Assembly (NCBI GenBank): GCA_036741235.1
Contig: DAINSQ010000058.1
Coordinates: 1 to 25,946, forward strand
Length of the DNA: 25,946 bases
Direction of reading: 5' to 3'
From: JABWBR01 sp036741235
Lineage (GTDB): Bacteria > Bacteroidota > Bacteroidia > Chitinophagales > Saprospiraceae
In this document: one piece after another, positions 1 to 7,156 of the stretch
Layout: every line of letters starts with the position of its first letter
Numbering within the stretch: position 1 is the stretch's first letter
The notes under the pieces: model-generated
What the model saw: the letters and a program-made list of their open reading frames with translations, nothing else
Told to the model about the DNA's origin: nothing
The model's database searches: none
Translations under genes and position numbers: made by a program

Positions 1-519
1 TGGTATGTCACCATGGTTCATGATGGTACTGACGACATCATCTACGTCAACGGCGTTGAAGTCAACCGCAAACCGGCGCCCGGCAAGCTCAATACTACGG
101 CCAGGCCCCTCGCTTTCGGCAATAACCCGATAGAGGGCGGGCAGTATTTTATTGGAGCATTGGACAACGTGAAAATCTACAACCGGGCGCTGACTTCCGA
201 TGAAGTCGCCAACCTGTTTGAAAATGGTACCACCGGGTTTGACGAAATAAACCTGGTGCATACCTACATTGATCAGGTGTTCCCCATCCCGGCTAAAGAA
301 ATGCTCACAGTGAAGCACCATTTGCCGGCTAACCAGCCGTTATTGCTCCGCGTATTTGACACGCAGGGCAGACAGGTTGACGCTATGGCATTCAACCAAA
401 GCGAAATGGCAGGCGGACAGCTTTCGGTCAATGTGAGCGGTTACGCACCGGGCCAATATGCGCTCAACTTCGTCTTGGGGGGTAAAAACCTCGGATCGGT
501 GAAGTTCAATAAGCAGTAA
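1..519 (+). CDS. LamG-domain secreted protein with T9SS C-terminal sorting domain (5' end missing)
   Basis: The reading frame is open from the first base, so the N-terminus lies outside the window and the ATG at 13 is internal. The first ~75 visible residues are the end of a LamG / concanavalin A-like beta-sandwich, with the typical closing pattern DNVKIYNRALTSDEVANLF. LamG folds usually bind glycans or sit beside a catalytic domain. The last ~80 residues form a type A T9SS sorting domain: a degenerate PNP motif (FPIPAKE), a central VFDTQGRQV strand, a GQYAL strand and a final short KFNKQ. The protein is therefore probably exported through the outer membrane and attached to the surface or released. 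It precedes a GH130 gene, so glycan binding or degradation is plausible, but the upstream catalytic part cannot be seen. Confidence 0.85.
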   Translation, partial: WYVTMVHDGTDDIIYVNGVEVNRKPAPGKLNTTARPLAFGNNPIEGGQYFIGALDNVKIYNRALTSDEVANLFENGTTGFDEINLVHTYIDQVFPIPAKEMLTVKHHLPANQPLLLRVFDTQGRQVDAMAFNQSEMAGGQLSVNVSGYAPGQYALNFVLGGKNLGSVKFNKQ

Positions 520-539
520 ACAGGGTCTTCATATTCAGG

Positions 540-581
540 GCCACGGCAAGGCAGGCATTAAAATACTTGCCGAGCCGTGGC
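540..581 (+). terminator. Hairpin between the LamG/T9SS gene and the GH130 gene
   Basis: A perfect 8-bp outer stem (GCCACGGC at 540-547 with GCCGTGGC at 574-581) continues, after a 2-nt internal mismatch, into a GGCA/TGCC inner stem around an AT-rich loop. It starts 20 bases after the stop codon and so probably ends the upstream transcript. There is no clear T-run after it. It lies only 23 bases before the next ATG, so part of the transcription may read through. Confidence 0.6.
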
Positions 582-604
582 GCCAAATTATCCGCTTTTC
601 GGTC

Positions 605-1654
605 ATGGTTACGCGTTTTACGGAGAATCCCATTCTCACCAAAGACGATATTCAACCCAGCCAACGCGATTGGGTGGTGGAATGTGTATTAAACCCGGGC
701 GTTTTTCATTTTGATGGAAAAACCTGGCTGCTATTGCGCGTGGCAGAGCGCCCCGTTCAGCAAGAAGGCAAGGTATCGTTTCCGGTGATGAACGGCGATG
801 GGCAGTTTAAGATTATGGAATTTCGCAAAGAAGACGCCAATCTTGATTTGTCGGATAGCCGAATGGTAGGTTACAAGGGAAAAACATATCTGTCTACTAT
901 TTCGCATTTACGGCTGGTGTGCAGCGATGATGGCATTCATTTTCGCGAACCTGCTGATTTCCCTGCACAAATATTCGGGCAGGGTGAATTAGAGACTTTC
1001 GGCATAGAAGATTGCAGGGTGAGTTGCATCAACGGCGGCTACTACCTCACCTATACACAGGTATCTGAACACGGCGTGGGGGTGGGATTGATGAAGACTA
1101 CCGATTGGCGGCAATTTCAGAGGTATGGTATGATTTTGCCTCCGCACAATAAAGACTGCGCGCTTTTTGAATCAAAAATTGATGATAAATATTATTGTTT
1201 GCACCGCCCTTCGGGGCTTGGTTTAGGGGGTAATTTTATATGGATAGCTTCTTCCCCTGATTTACTGCACTGGGGGCGGCATCACTGTCTTTTGCATACC
1301 CGAGAGAGCTGGTGGGATAGCGCCAGGGTAGGCGCAGGCGCTGCGCCCATAAAAACGCCTGAGGGCTGGCTTGAAATATATCACGGCGCCGATCATCATC
1401 ATCGCTATTGCCTGGGCGCCGTTCTGCTCGATCTCGACGATCCCTCCAAGGTGTTGGCCCGCTCCCATCATCCCTTATTGGAGCCCGCTTATGATTATGA
1501 AAAAACGGGTTTTTTCGGCAATGTCGTATTTACCAATGGGCATCTGGTTAATGGCGACGAGATAACCTTGTATTACGGTGCATCGGATGAGGTGATCTGC
1601 GGCGCGACCCTGTCAATTGAAGAGATATTAGCAGATATTTTGAAAGCAGTATAA
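605..1654 (+). CDS. GH130 glycoside phosphorylase/hydrolase (beta-mannoside-type)
   Basis: A 349-residue protein with no signal peptide, so cytoplasmic. It has the five-bladed propeller pattern of GH130 throughout. The family hallmark GIEDCR is at residues 133-138, with Asp136 in the position of the catalytic acid. It also has the LHRP segment, the GAG.APIKTPEGWL strand, a YHG motif, and the late YYGASD strand. GH130 enzymes cleave beta-1,4- or beta-1,2-mannosides (some act on N-glycan cores), and many are phosphorylases releasing mannose-1-phosphate. The His-Arg pair in LHRP fits the phosphate-handling group, so a phosphorylase is more likely than a hydrolase, but this is inference. Length is usual for the short GH130 subfamilies. 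It converges on the ABC-transporter operon, whose end is 84 bases away, suggesting it acts on the imported sugar. Confidence 0.9.
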   Translation: MVTRFTENPILTKDDIQPSQRDWVVECVLNPGVFHFDGKTWLLLRVAERPVQQEGKVSFPVMNGDGQFKIMEFRKEDANLDLSDSRMVGYKGKTYLSTISHLRLVCSDDGIHFREPADFPAQIFGQGELETFGIEDCRVSCINGGYYLTYTQVSEHGVGVGLMKTTDWRQFQRYGMILPPHNKDCALFESKIDDKYYCLHRPSGLGLGGNFIWIASSPDLLHWGRHHCLLHTRESWWDSARVGAGAAPIKTPEGWLEIYHGADHHHRYCLGAVLLDLDDPSKVLARSHHPLLEPAYDYEKTGFFGNVVFTNGHLVNGDEITLYYGASDEVICGATLSIEEILADILKAV

Positions 1655-1737
1655 TAGCGCCAAACAATAAACAAGTCATCTTGTGTCAAGGACTTTTCCA
1701 AAGGCTCTCCTGGCAATATCTACTTCATTTTGCTGTA

Positions 1738-2844
1738 TTATTTCTCTGTTGAAATCACCTCTCCAGTGTCATTATCAAAAAAATGCAACTTGCTGCAGTC
1801 GATCCATAGGGTCATTTTACATGGCGGGTCCACTGCTTCGTCGGCGGCCAGGCGAGCCGTGATTTGCTTGTCATGCAGTATGGCAAATGCAAAGCTTTCG
1901 TGGCCAAGGCGCTCCATTAGCTGGATGTCGGCTTCAAAGGGAACGTAGTTGGAGTTTTCTCTTTCCGGGAAGGCATGGATATGCTCCGGGCGGATGCCCA
2001 GGGTGATGTTGCTGCCTGCAAATTCGGCCAGGGCTTTTTGTTTGTCGAGCGGCACGACAATTGTTTTGGAGTGATCTGCAAATCGCAATCCATATGCTGT
2101 TTGCTCTAATATGCCGTCTATAAAGTTCATGGGCGGCGAGCCGATAAACCCGGCAACAAAGCGATTTGCCGGTCTGTTGTACAGATTTTGGGGCGTATCA
2201 ATTTGTTGAATTTCGCCTTTATTAATCACCGCAATGCGGTCGCCAAGCGTCATGGCTTCCACTTGGTCATGGGTGACGTAAACGATGGTAGTTTGCAGGC
2301 GTTGGTGCAGCCGGGCAATTTCAAGGCGCATCTGCCCTCTCAATTTGGCGTCGAGGTTGCTCAGCGGCTCGTCGAAAAGGAAAACTTTGGGGCTGCGCAC
2401 AATGGCGCGCCCTATGGCCACTCGCTGTCGCTGTCCGCCCGACATAGCCTTGGGCTTGCGGTCGAGAATGGGCTCTATTTCCAGAATACGGGCGGTTTCC
2501 AACACTTTCTCCCGAATGGCTTGTTTGTCGAACCCTTTTATTTTTAAACAAAAGGCCAGGTTATCGTAAGCCGTCATGTGCGGATACAGGGCGTAATTCT
2601 GAAATACAATGGCGATATCCCGATCTTTGGGCGAGATGTCATTGACAACCTTCCCGTCTATCCGCAATTGGCCCGAGCTTATCTCTTCCAGGCCTGCTAT
2701 CATGCGCAGCAAGGTAGATTTTCCGCAACCCGACGGCCCGACGAGTACCATAAACTCTTTGTCCTTGATCTCAAAGTCTACGGTTTTGATGACGTTGACT
2801 TTTCCAAAGTTTTTGCTGACTTGTTCAAATTGTATGGACGCCAT
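1738..2844 (-). CDS. Carbohydrate ABC transporter ATP-binding protein (MalK/UgpC/MsmK type)
   Basis: A 368-residue cytoplasmic ATPase that would power the sugar importer encoded upstream in the same operon. All motifs are intact: Walker A GPSGCGKST (36-44), Q-loop FQNYALYPHM (81-90), signature MSGGQRQR (134-141), Walker B VFLFDEP (154-160), D-loop SNLDAKLR, and the switch His in THDQVEAM (191-198). Residues ~240-368 form the TOBE/OB regulatory region typical of the MalK/UgpC group, in which one ATPase may serve several sugar transporters. It is the last gene of the operon, 66 bases after the helical-barrel lipoprotein gene. The permeases in the same operon carry the cytoplasmic coupling helix needed to dock to it. 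Exact substrate cannot be read from the ATPase. Confidence 0.95.
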   Translation of the reverse strand: MASIQFEQVSKNFGKVNVIKTVDFEIKDKEFMVLVGPSGCGKSTLLRMIAGLEEISSGQLRIDGKVVNDISPKDRDIAIVFQNYALYPHMTAYDNLAFCLKIKGFDKQAIREKVLETARILEIEPILDRKPKAMSGGQRQRVAIGRAIVRSPKVFLFDEPLSNLDAKLRGQMRLEIARLHQRLQTTIVYVTHDQVEAMTLGDRIAVINKGEIQQIDTPQNLYNRPANRFVAGFIGSPPMNFIDGILEQTAYGLRFADHSKTIVVPLDKQKALAEFAGSNITLGIRPEHIHAFPERENSNYVPFEADIQLMERLGHESFAFAILHDKQITARLAADEAVDPPCKMTLWIDCSKLHFFDNDTGEVISTEK

Positions 2845-2910
2845 GTCGATGTTTGTTTGTTGGTGGCAGTAATTTTTGGGCTATTGGCAATCAGATACCT
2901 GGTATTCAGG

Positions 2911-4167
2911 TTATTGTTGTCTTTGTCGGTTCACAACTTCCAGTGCTTGCAGACTCAGCAGCGCTTCGATTGTCGATTCTGCGCCAGAATTGCGGTTAAT
3001 GTCAGAGGCTGAATTAATGCCGTCGTAGGCGCGTCCGGTGGCCGAATCGTACATGGCTTGCTTTGCGGCGTTTTTGCCCTCAAACCAGCCTGCCAATTGC
3101 TCTGCGATATGAGCATAGGCCGTTTCGTTTGTAATGGCGTAGGCCTCAACAGCCGCTAGTATCATGGGACTTATATCATAGGCAATTTGGGTAAAGGGTT
3201 TGATAGCCTCAATAGTTGGTCTGCCGTCTTTTTTCGTAAGTTTAAATTCGTGTACAAAACCTTTGTCAATGCAAAATGGATAAAAATATCGCACCTCGTT
3301 GAGGCCCGCATCTACAAAAGGCCGATGTTGTAAACGGCGACCGGCATAAAGCAAGGCGTATGCCTGCGAATTGCCCCAGGCATGCCAGTAATTTTGCCAA
3401 CTCAGAAAGGCGTAAAAAGGCGGCGTTTGGGAGTCGCCGTATTGCACTCGAAGCAGTTGATTGCCGAGCGTCAGGATCAGTTTTCTGACATCCTCTTCCG
3501 GGTGAATCCGATAATAATTAGTCAATGCAACTACCATCACCGCCGCCTGGTCGGCCCCCAATTCCGCCAGGCATTGGGGTACGGCAATGCCCTCAAAGTC
3601 GACTTGCTGCGTATCGGCTGCGCATATCGGTTTCATTTTTGTAAACAAACCATCCATCGCCTGTCTGCTTTGTTGTTGCAGATCGCTGAGCGCGGGCGCA
3701 GAAAGCAAGTTAAATTCCGACAGTGCCCAGAAGGCCCGCCACGACCACCACGACGCCACCGCCCGGCTGTTGATATGGTCTTTGTTGATCTGCCCGTTTG
3801 GAAAAATGAAGTTATAGAAATACCCGTTTTCAGCCTGCATGAACAGCAAAAATGCAGTCATAGTGCGAATTTTGGCTAATGAGGCGGTGTCGGGACTTAT
3901 ACCGTATTGCCGGCAGTAAAATACCAGCGCCCGGGCCACATCGTCAACACAGGTGAAACCTTCGTCTTCGTCGCCAACAAAACGATAATCAGGCGCTTCG
4001 CAGTAGATCCACACTGTACCCAGGCGAACGGTATCGCCAATTACAATCTCTTTGTAGAGATGGTTGAGGTGCGCAGTGTTTATCACCGAAGTTTTGTCTT
4101 TCTCTTTAGCAGGCCAGCAAGAAGTCAGGAGCATCAATAGTATGAAAACGACCGGGAGGTTTCTCAT
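2911..4167 (-). CDS. Lipoprotein with predicted (alpha/alpha)-barrel glycosidase-like fold
   Basis: A 418-residue protein with a lipoprotein signal: a hydrophobic stretch ending in the lipobox LTSC (Cys17), so it is membrane-anchored outside the cytoplasm. The mature part shows repeated helical segments with conserved aromatic and acidic clusters: CVDDVARALVFYCRQYG near residue 75, SWWSWRAFWALSEF, WQNYWHAWGNSQAYALLYAG, and near the C-terminus INRNSGAESTIEALLSL. These resemble six-hairpin (alpha/alpha)6 proteins that include glycosidases and lyases; the DD.ARAL and SGAESTIEALL motifs recur in uncharacterised proteins near GH130 genes. No catalytic residue can be assigned safely. Its start overlaps the stop of the preceding GH130 gene by 4 bases (ATGA), implying translational coupling. 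A role in trimming glycans before import is inference; it could also be a binding protein. Confidence 0.7.
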   Translation of the reverse strand: MRNLPVVFILLMLLTSCWPAKEKDKTSVINTAHLNHLYKEIVIGDTVRLGTVWIYCEAPDYRFVGDEDEGFTCVDDVARALVFYCRQYGISPDTASLAKIRTMTAFLLFMQAENGYFYNFIFPNGQINKDHINSRAVASWWSWRAFWALSEFNLLSAPALSDLQQQSRQAMDGLFTKMKPICAADTQQVDFEGIAVPQCLAELGADQAAVMVVALTNYYRIHPEEDVRKLILTLGNQLLRVQYGDSQTPPFYAFLSWQNYWHAWGNSQAYALLYAGRRLQHRPFVDAGLNEVRYFYPFCIDKGFVHEFKLTKKDGRPTIEAIKPFTQIAYDISPMILAAVEAYAITNETAYAHIAEQLAGWFEGKNAAKQAMYDSATGRAYDGINSASDINRNSGAESTIEALLSLQALEVVNRQRQQ

Positions 4168-5423
4168 GGCAGCTCGGTTTTCAGGGCGGATAAAACATTA
4201 TCTGTTTCTGCGATGGCAAAGCTGATTGCATTGTCAGACATAGCGTAGGGGATTATCAGATTTTTGCCGTGCTCCAGCAGTCCGCAGGTATACAATACAT
4301 TTGGAACATAGCCTTCCCGTTCTTCCTCATTGGGAGTCAGCAGTGGGAAATCGAGGCTTGCCAACACCTTGTCGGGGTGCTCTAAATCGAGTAGCGAAAC
4401 GCTTAGTACATATTTTCGCATAGGTCCGACGGCGTGGGTGAGCAGCAACCACCCCTCCGGGGTTTTTACGGGGCTTCCGCAGTTGCCCATTTGCAGCATT
4501 TCCCAATGTCGTTGAGGTTGTTGCAGGGGTTGGTAATCCTCCCACCGGTATAGATCGTCGGAGTACATAATTGACAAATTGCGACCACCTTGCCGGCCGA
4601 TCATGGCGTATTTCCCCAGAACTTTTTCGGGAAAAAAAGCAAAACCTTTATCAGATGCCGCCTTTCCGCTGAAAGGTTTGATTTTGAAATGTACAAAATC
4701 GGGGGTTTCAATCAGGTGGGGGTGAATAGCTCGGCCGCTATAAGCGGTGTAAGTGGCGAGGTAGAAAGTATTTCCTTTATCCTTGAATTGTACAAAACGG
4801 GCGTCTTCCATACCGTTTGATTCGGCGGGGGAACCAGGGAAAAGTACCCGGCTGCTGAGCGGAGTTTCGGGGTCAAAAATCAGGTTGTAACAACCATCGG
4901 CAACACCGTTGGCAGGGTTTCCGCATGTCAATTTGGGAGATGCAGGGTCGAGGCGCACTTCTCCGGTGGCGTTGACCACGCCGGTCTGAAAGACAATTGA
5001 GGAAATATGCCCCTCACCGGTAGCCCGTAGCGATAGTACAAATCGAAGTTCGCCCGGCGCCAGTCCGCTTTGATCGGGATGCGGTACGATAGACGGGTTG
5101 AACAAGGCAGCTGCTTGTATGCTGTATTCGTGGGTGAAATAGGCGCCTATGAGCAGTTTTTTTGTGAATGACATATCGCCGGCAGGTACATAGGCTGTTA
5201 CCCGGGCATAATTGTCCATAAAAGCGCCCTTTATATTGAAATGCCGGTGCTCGAAATTGTCCAGAATAGCCATTAACAGGGCCATAGCGGAAGCTTCTTC
5301 CATTCCCGCCACGTAGTGTACCACGGGCTCAAACCGGGCGGCGTTACCGTAGTCCAGGAATTTGAGTATCACTTTACGCGGGTCGGCTTTGAGCCGGATA
5401 TCCGTTCTTTTAATATCAATCAT
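4164..5423 (-). CDS. GH130-family glycosidase, long form with N-terminal helical extension
   Basis: A 419-residue cytoplasmic enzyme when started at the ATG at 5423, which gives MIDIKRTDIRLKADP, a normal beginning for the long GH130 subfamilies. An upstream ATG at 5642 would run through the permease gene and adds non-homologous sequence, so it is rejected. Residues 1-~100 are a helical extension absent from the GH130 at 605-1654. The propeller follows, with GMEDAR at 204-209 (Asp207 as probable catalytic acid), YLATYTAY, the MIGRQGGRN segment, and GSPVKTPEGWLLLTH. Where the short paralogue has LHRP, this one has IGRQGGRN, so substrate handling, and perhaps phosphate versus water as nucleophile, may differ. 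It starts 14 bases after the permease stop and overlaps the next gene by 4 bases, firmly inside the importer operon. Confidence 0.88.
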   Translation of the reverse strand: MIDIKRTDIRLKADPRKVILKFLDYGNAARFEPVVHYVAGMEEASAMALLMAILDNFEHRHFNIKGAFMDNYARVTAYVPAGDMSFTKKLLIGAYFTHEYSIQAAALFNPSIVPHPDQSGLAPGELRFVLSLRATGEGHISSIVFQTGVVNATGEVRLDPASPKLTCGNPANGVADGCYNLIFDPETPLSSRVLFPGSPAESNGMEDARFVQFKDKGNTFYLATYTAYSGRAIHPHLIETPDFVHFKIKPFSGKAASDKGFAFFPEKVLGKYAMIGRQGGRNLSIMYSDDLYRWEDYQPLQQPQRHWEMLQMGNCGSPVKTPEGWLLLTHAVGPMRKYVLSVSLLDLEHPDKVLASLDFPLLTPNEEEREGYVPNVLYTCGLLEHGKNLIIPYAMSDNAISFAIAETDNVLSALKTELP

Positions 5424-5437
5424 GAGCTGTTGTTTTA

Positions 5438-6247
5438 TCAACCTTTCAAACCTGAGGAGGCCATACTTTGAATAAAATGCCGCTGGAAGACAGCGTAGGC
5501 AATAATGACAGGCAGCGCTAAAATTACCGCAGCCGCCAGTTTGACGCCCAATTGCGCCTCCGCCCTGCCGCCCACAGCAAATAGCGTAACAAGCTGCGGC
5601 ATGGTCATCAGTTGCTCTTCGCGAATAACGATGAGCGGCCACAATACGTCATTCCAGGAATTCATAAAGGTGAGTATTCCTACGGTGATGATGGTGGGAA
5701 TGATATTGGGCCATAAAATCTGAAATATGATCCGCAATTCTCCACAGCCGTCAACCCGGGCCGAATGGATGAGGTCGTCGGGAATGCTCTTAAAAGCCTG
5801 GCGAAACAGCAGGATAGCAAAAGCGCTGTTTAATGCCGGTACGACCAGTGCCGCCATAGTGTCGGTCCACTGCAATTTGACCATAAGAATATAATTGGGT
5901 ATCAAGGTGATCTGAAAAGGCAGTGTCATGGTGAATATGATGACGAAAAAAAATAACTCCCGCCCTATGAAACGCAATTTAGCCAGCGCATAACCTGTCA
6001 TTGAGCCAAATACCAATACGCCCAGTGTTGATAAGCAGGCAACCATAACGCTGTTGAATAACGATCGCCAGATAGGTATTTTTCCCGCCATCTGGGCGTA
6101 GTTGTCAAGGGTGAGCCCCTGCGGCAGCAAGCCCAATTCCCCGATCTGCGCCTCCGGCGTCAATGAAGCCATGATCATCCAATAAAAGGGATAGAGGAAT
6201 GAGAGGGCCGCACCGCCGAGTATTAAATAAAAAAAGAGCTTTTTCAT
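5438..6247 (-). CDS. Carbohydrate ABC transporter permease (MalG type)
   Basis: A 269-residue inner-membrane protein with about six hydrophobic segments, the first directly after the start (MKKLFFYLILGGAALSFLYP). The cytoplasmic coupling loop is HSARVDGCG at ~161-169, a variant of the EAA...G motif that docks to the ATPase. The N-terminal pattern FYWMIMASLTPEAQI and the long LP-rich periplasmic loop are typical of MalG-type (CUT1) permeases. The ATG at 6247 is preferred; an in-frame TTG three codons upstream (6256) is possible but would put the start inside an inverted repeat. It pairs with the permease gene ending at 6283 to form the membrane channel, and is followed after 14 bases by the long GH130 gene. 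Confidence 0.93.
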   Translation of the reverse strand: MKKLFFYLILGGAALSFLYPFYWMIMASLTPEAQIGELGLLPQGLTLDNYAQMAGKIPIWRSLFNSVMVACLSTLGVLVFGSMTGYALAKLRFIGRELFFFVIIFTMTLPFQITLIPNYILMVKLQWTDTMAALVVPALNSAFAILLFRQAFKSIPDDLIHSARVDGCGELRIIFQILWPNIIPTIITVGILTFMNSWNDVLWPLIVIREEQLMTMPQLVTLFAVGGRAEAQLGVKLAAAVILALPVIIAYAVFQRHFIQSMASSGLKG

Positions 6248-6249
6248 TT

Positions 6250-6274
6250 TAATCAATTGATAATCATTTGATTA
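6250..6274. repeat. Inverted repeat between the two permease genes
   Basis: TAATCAA at 6250-6256 and TTGATTA at 6268-6274 form a perfect 7-bp inverted repeat around an 11-base AT-rich centre that is itself partly symmetric (TTGATAATCA). It lies immediately upstream of the MalG-type ATG. It may be a weak intercistronic mRNA hairpin or an operator-like site. The evidence is only symmetry, in AT-rich DNA. Confidence 0.35.
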
Positions 6275-6282
6275 AAGATTAT

Positions 6283-7134
6283 TCATTCTTCATTCTCAAT
6301 CGCCATTTTTTGCACCGCCACTACCGCCATAATCAGCAGGGCAAAAAATAAACCCAGGGTAGCCGAATACCCCATATGATAGTAACCAAAAGCTTGTTTA
6401 TAAATATAGAGCATAGCAGATAAAGTGCTATTCAGCGGCCCGCCGTCGGTCATGATATAAGGTTCAATAAAGAGACTAAATCCGCCGATTGTAGAAAGGA
6501 TCACGACCATAAACATCGTAGGATTAATTGCAGGCAGTGTGATATAGCGGAATTGCTGCCAGTCAGAAGCGCCGTCGATTTCTGCGGCTTCGTAATAACT
6601 CCTTGGCACAGTTTGTAATCCAACCAAAAACAAAATCACATACAGGCCCACGTTTTTCCAGGTGGCCATGATGGCGATGGAGGCGATGGCTACATTGGGA
6701 TTGGAAAGCCATTCTACCCTGGCCAAACCCATGTTGATGAGTAGCCGGTTGAGCAATCCGGTTTCAAGACCGAATAACTGCTGCCACAAGATGGTCACTA
6801 CCACTCCTGAAATAACCACCGGCAGGAAAAAAGAAGCTCTGAAAAAACCTCGCAGCAGTAATTTTCTATTTAAGAAATACGCCAGCGCTAACGCTGCTAT
6901 TATTTGAAGCGGAATATGTATCAATAAAAACTGGAACGTGTTTAGAATAGATTTCCAAAATAACCTGTCTTTGAATAGATGCCTGAAATTGTCCAGCCCC
7001 ACATATTCCATTGGTGAGATGATATTCCATTTGTGAAAGGTCAGCACAATGGAGAATACCACCGGGAATAACACAAACAGCAGCAGGTGCAATAGGTATG
7101 GCGATATGATGAGGTAGGGTAGCGGTTTTTTCAT
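6283..7134 (-). CDS. Carbohydrate ABC transporter permease (MalF type)
   Basis: A 283-residue inner-membrane permease with about six transmembrane segments. The N-terminal pattern PYLLHLLLFVLFPVVFSIVL and the sequence FHKWN...YVGLDNF are typical of MalF/UgpA-type proteins of the CUT1 family. The coupling motif EAAEIDGAS (182-190) is an almost perfect EAA...G box for contact with the ATPase. It pairs with the MalG-type permease encoded next (35-base gap from this stop codon to its ATG). The binding-protein gene lies 22 bases upstream, so the order is binding protein, MalF, MalG, the classical order for sugar importers. The protein lacks the long periplasmic insertion of E. coli MalF. Substrate is not readable directly; the GH130 context suggests a manno-oligosaccharide or similar. 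Confidence 0.94.
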   Translation of the reverse strand: MKKPLPYLIISPYLLHLLLFVLFPVVFSIVLTFHKWNIISPMEYVGLDNFRHLFKDRLFWKSILNTFQFLLIHIPLQIIAALALAYFLNRKLLLRGFFRASFFLPVVISGVVVTILWQQLFGLETGLLNRLLINMGLARVEWLSNPNVAIASIAIMATWKNVGLYVILFLVGLQTVPRSYYEAAEIDGASDWQQFRYITLPAINPTMFMVVILSTIGGFSLFIEPYIMTDGGPLNSTLSAMLYIYKQAFGYYHMGYSATLGLFFALLIMAVVAVQKMAIENEE

Positions 7135-7156
7135 ATGCTTATTTCAAGGTGACAAG

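Noticed and set aside
1655..1737. Terminator between the convergent GH130 and ATPase genes
   Set aside because: Only a 4-bp symmetry (CAAG/CTTG) is present; no stable stem was found.
5424..5642. N-terminal extension of the long GH130 gene from an ATG at 5642
   Set aside because: It lies entirely within the MalG-type permease gene in another frame, and its Cys/Ala-rich translation resembles no GH130 N-terminus; the ATG at 5423 gives a normal start.
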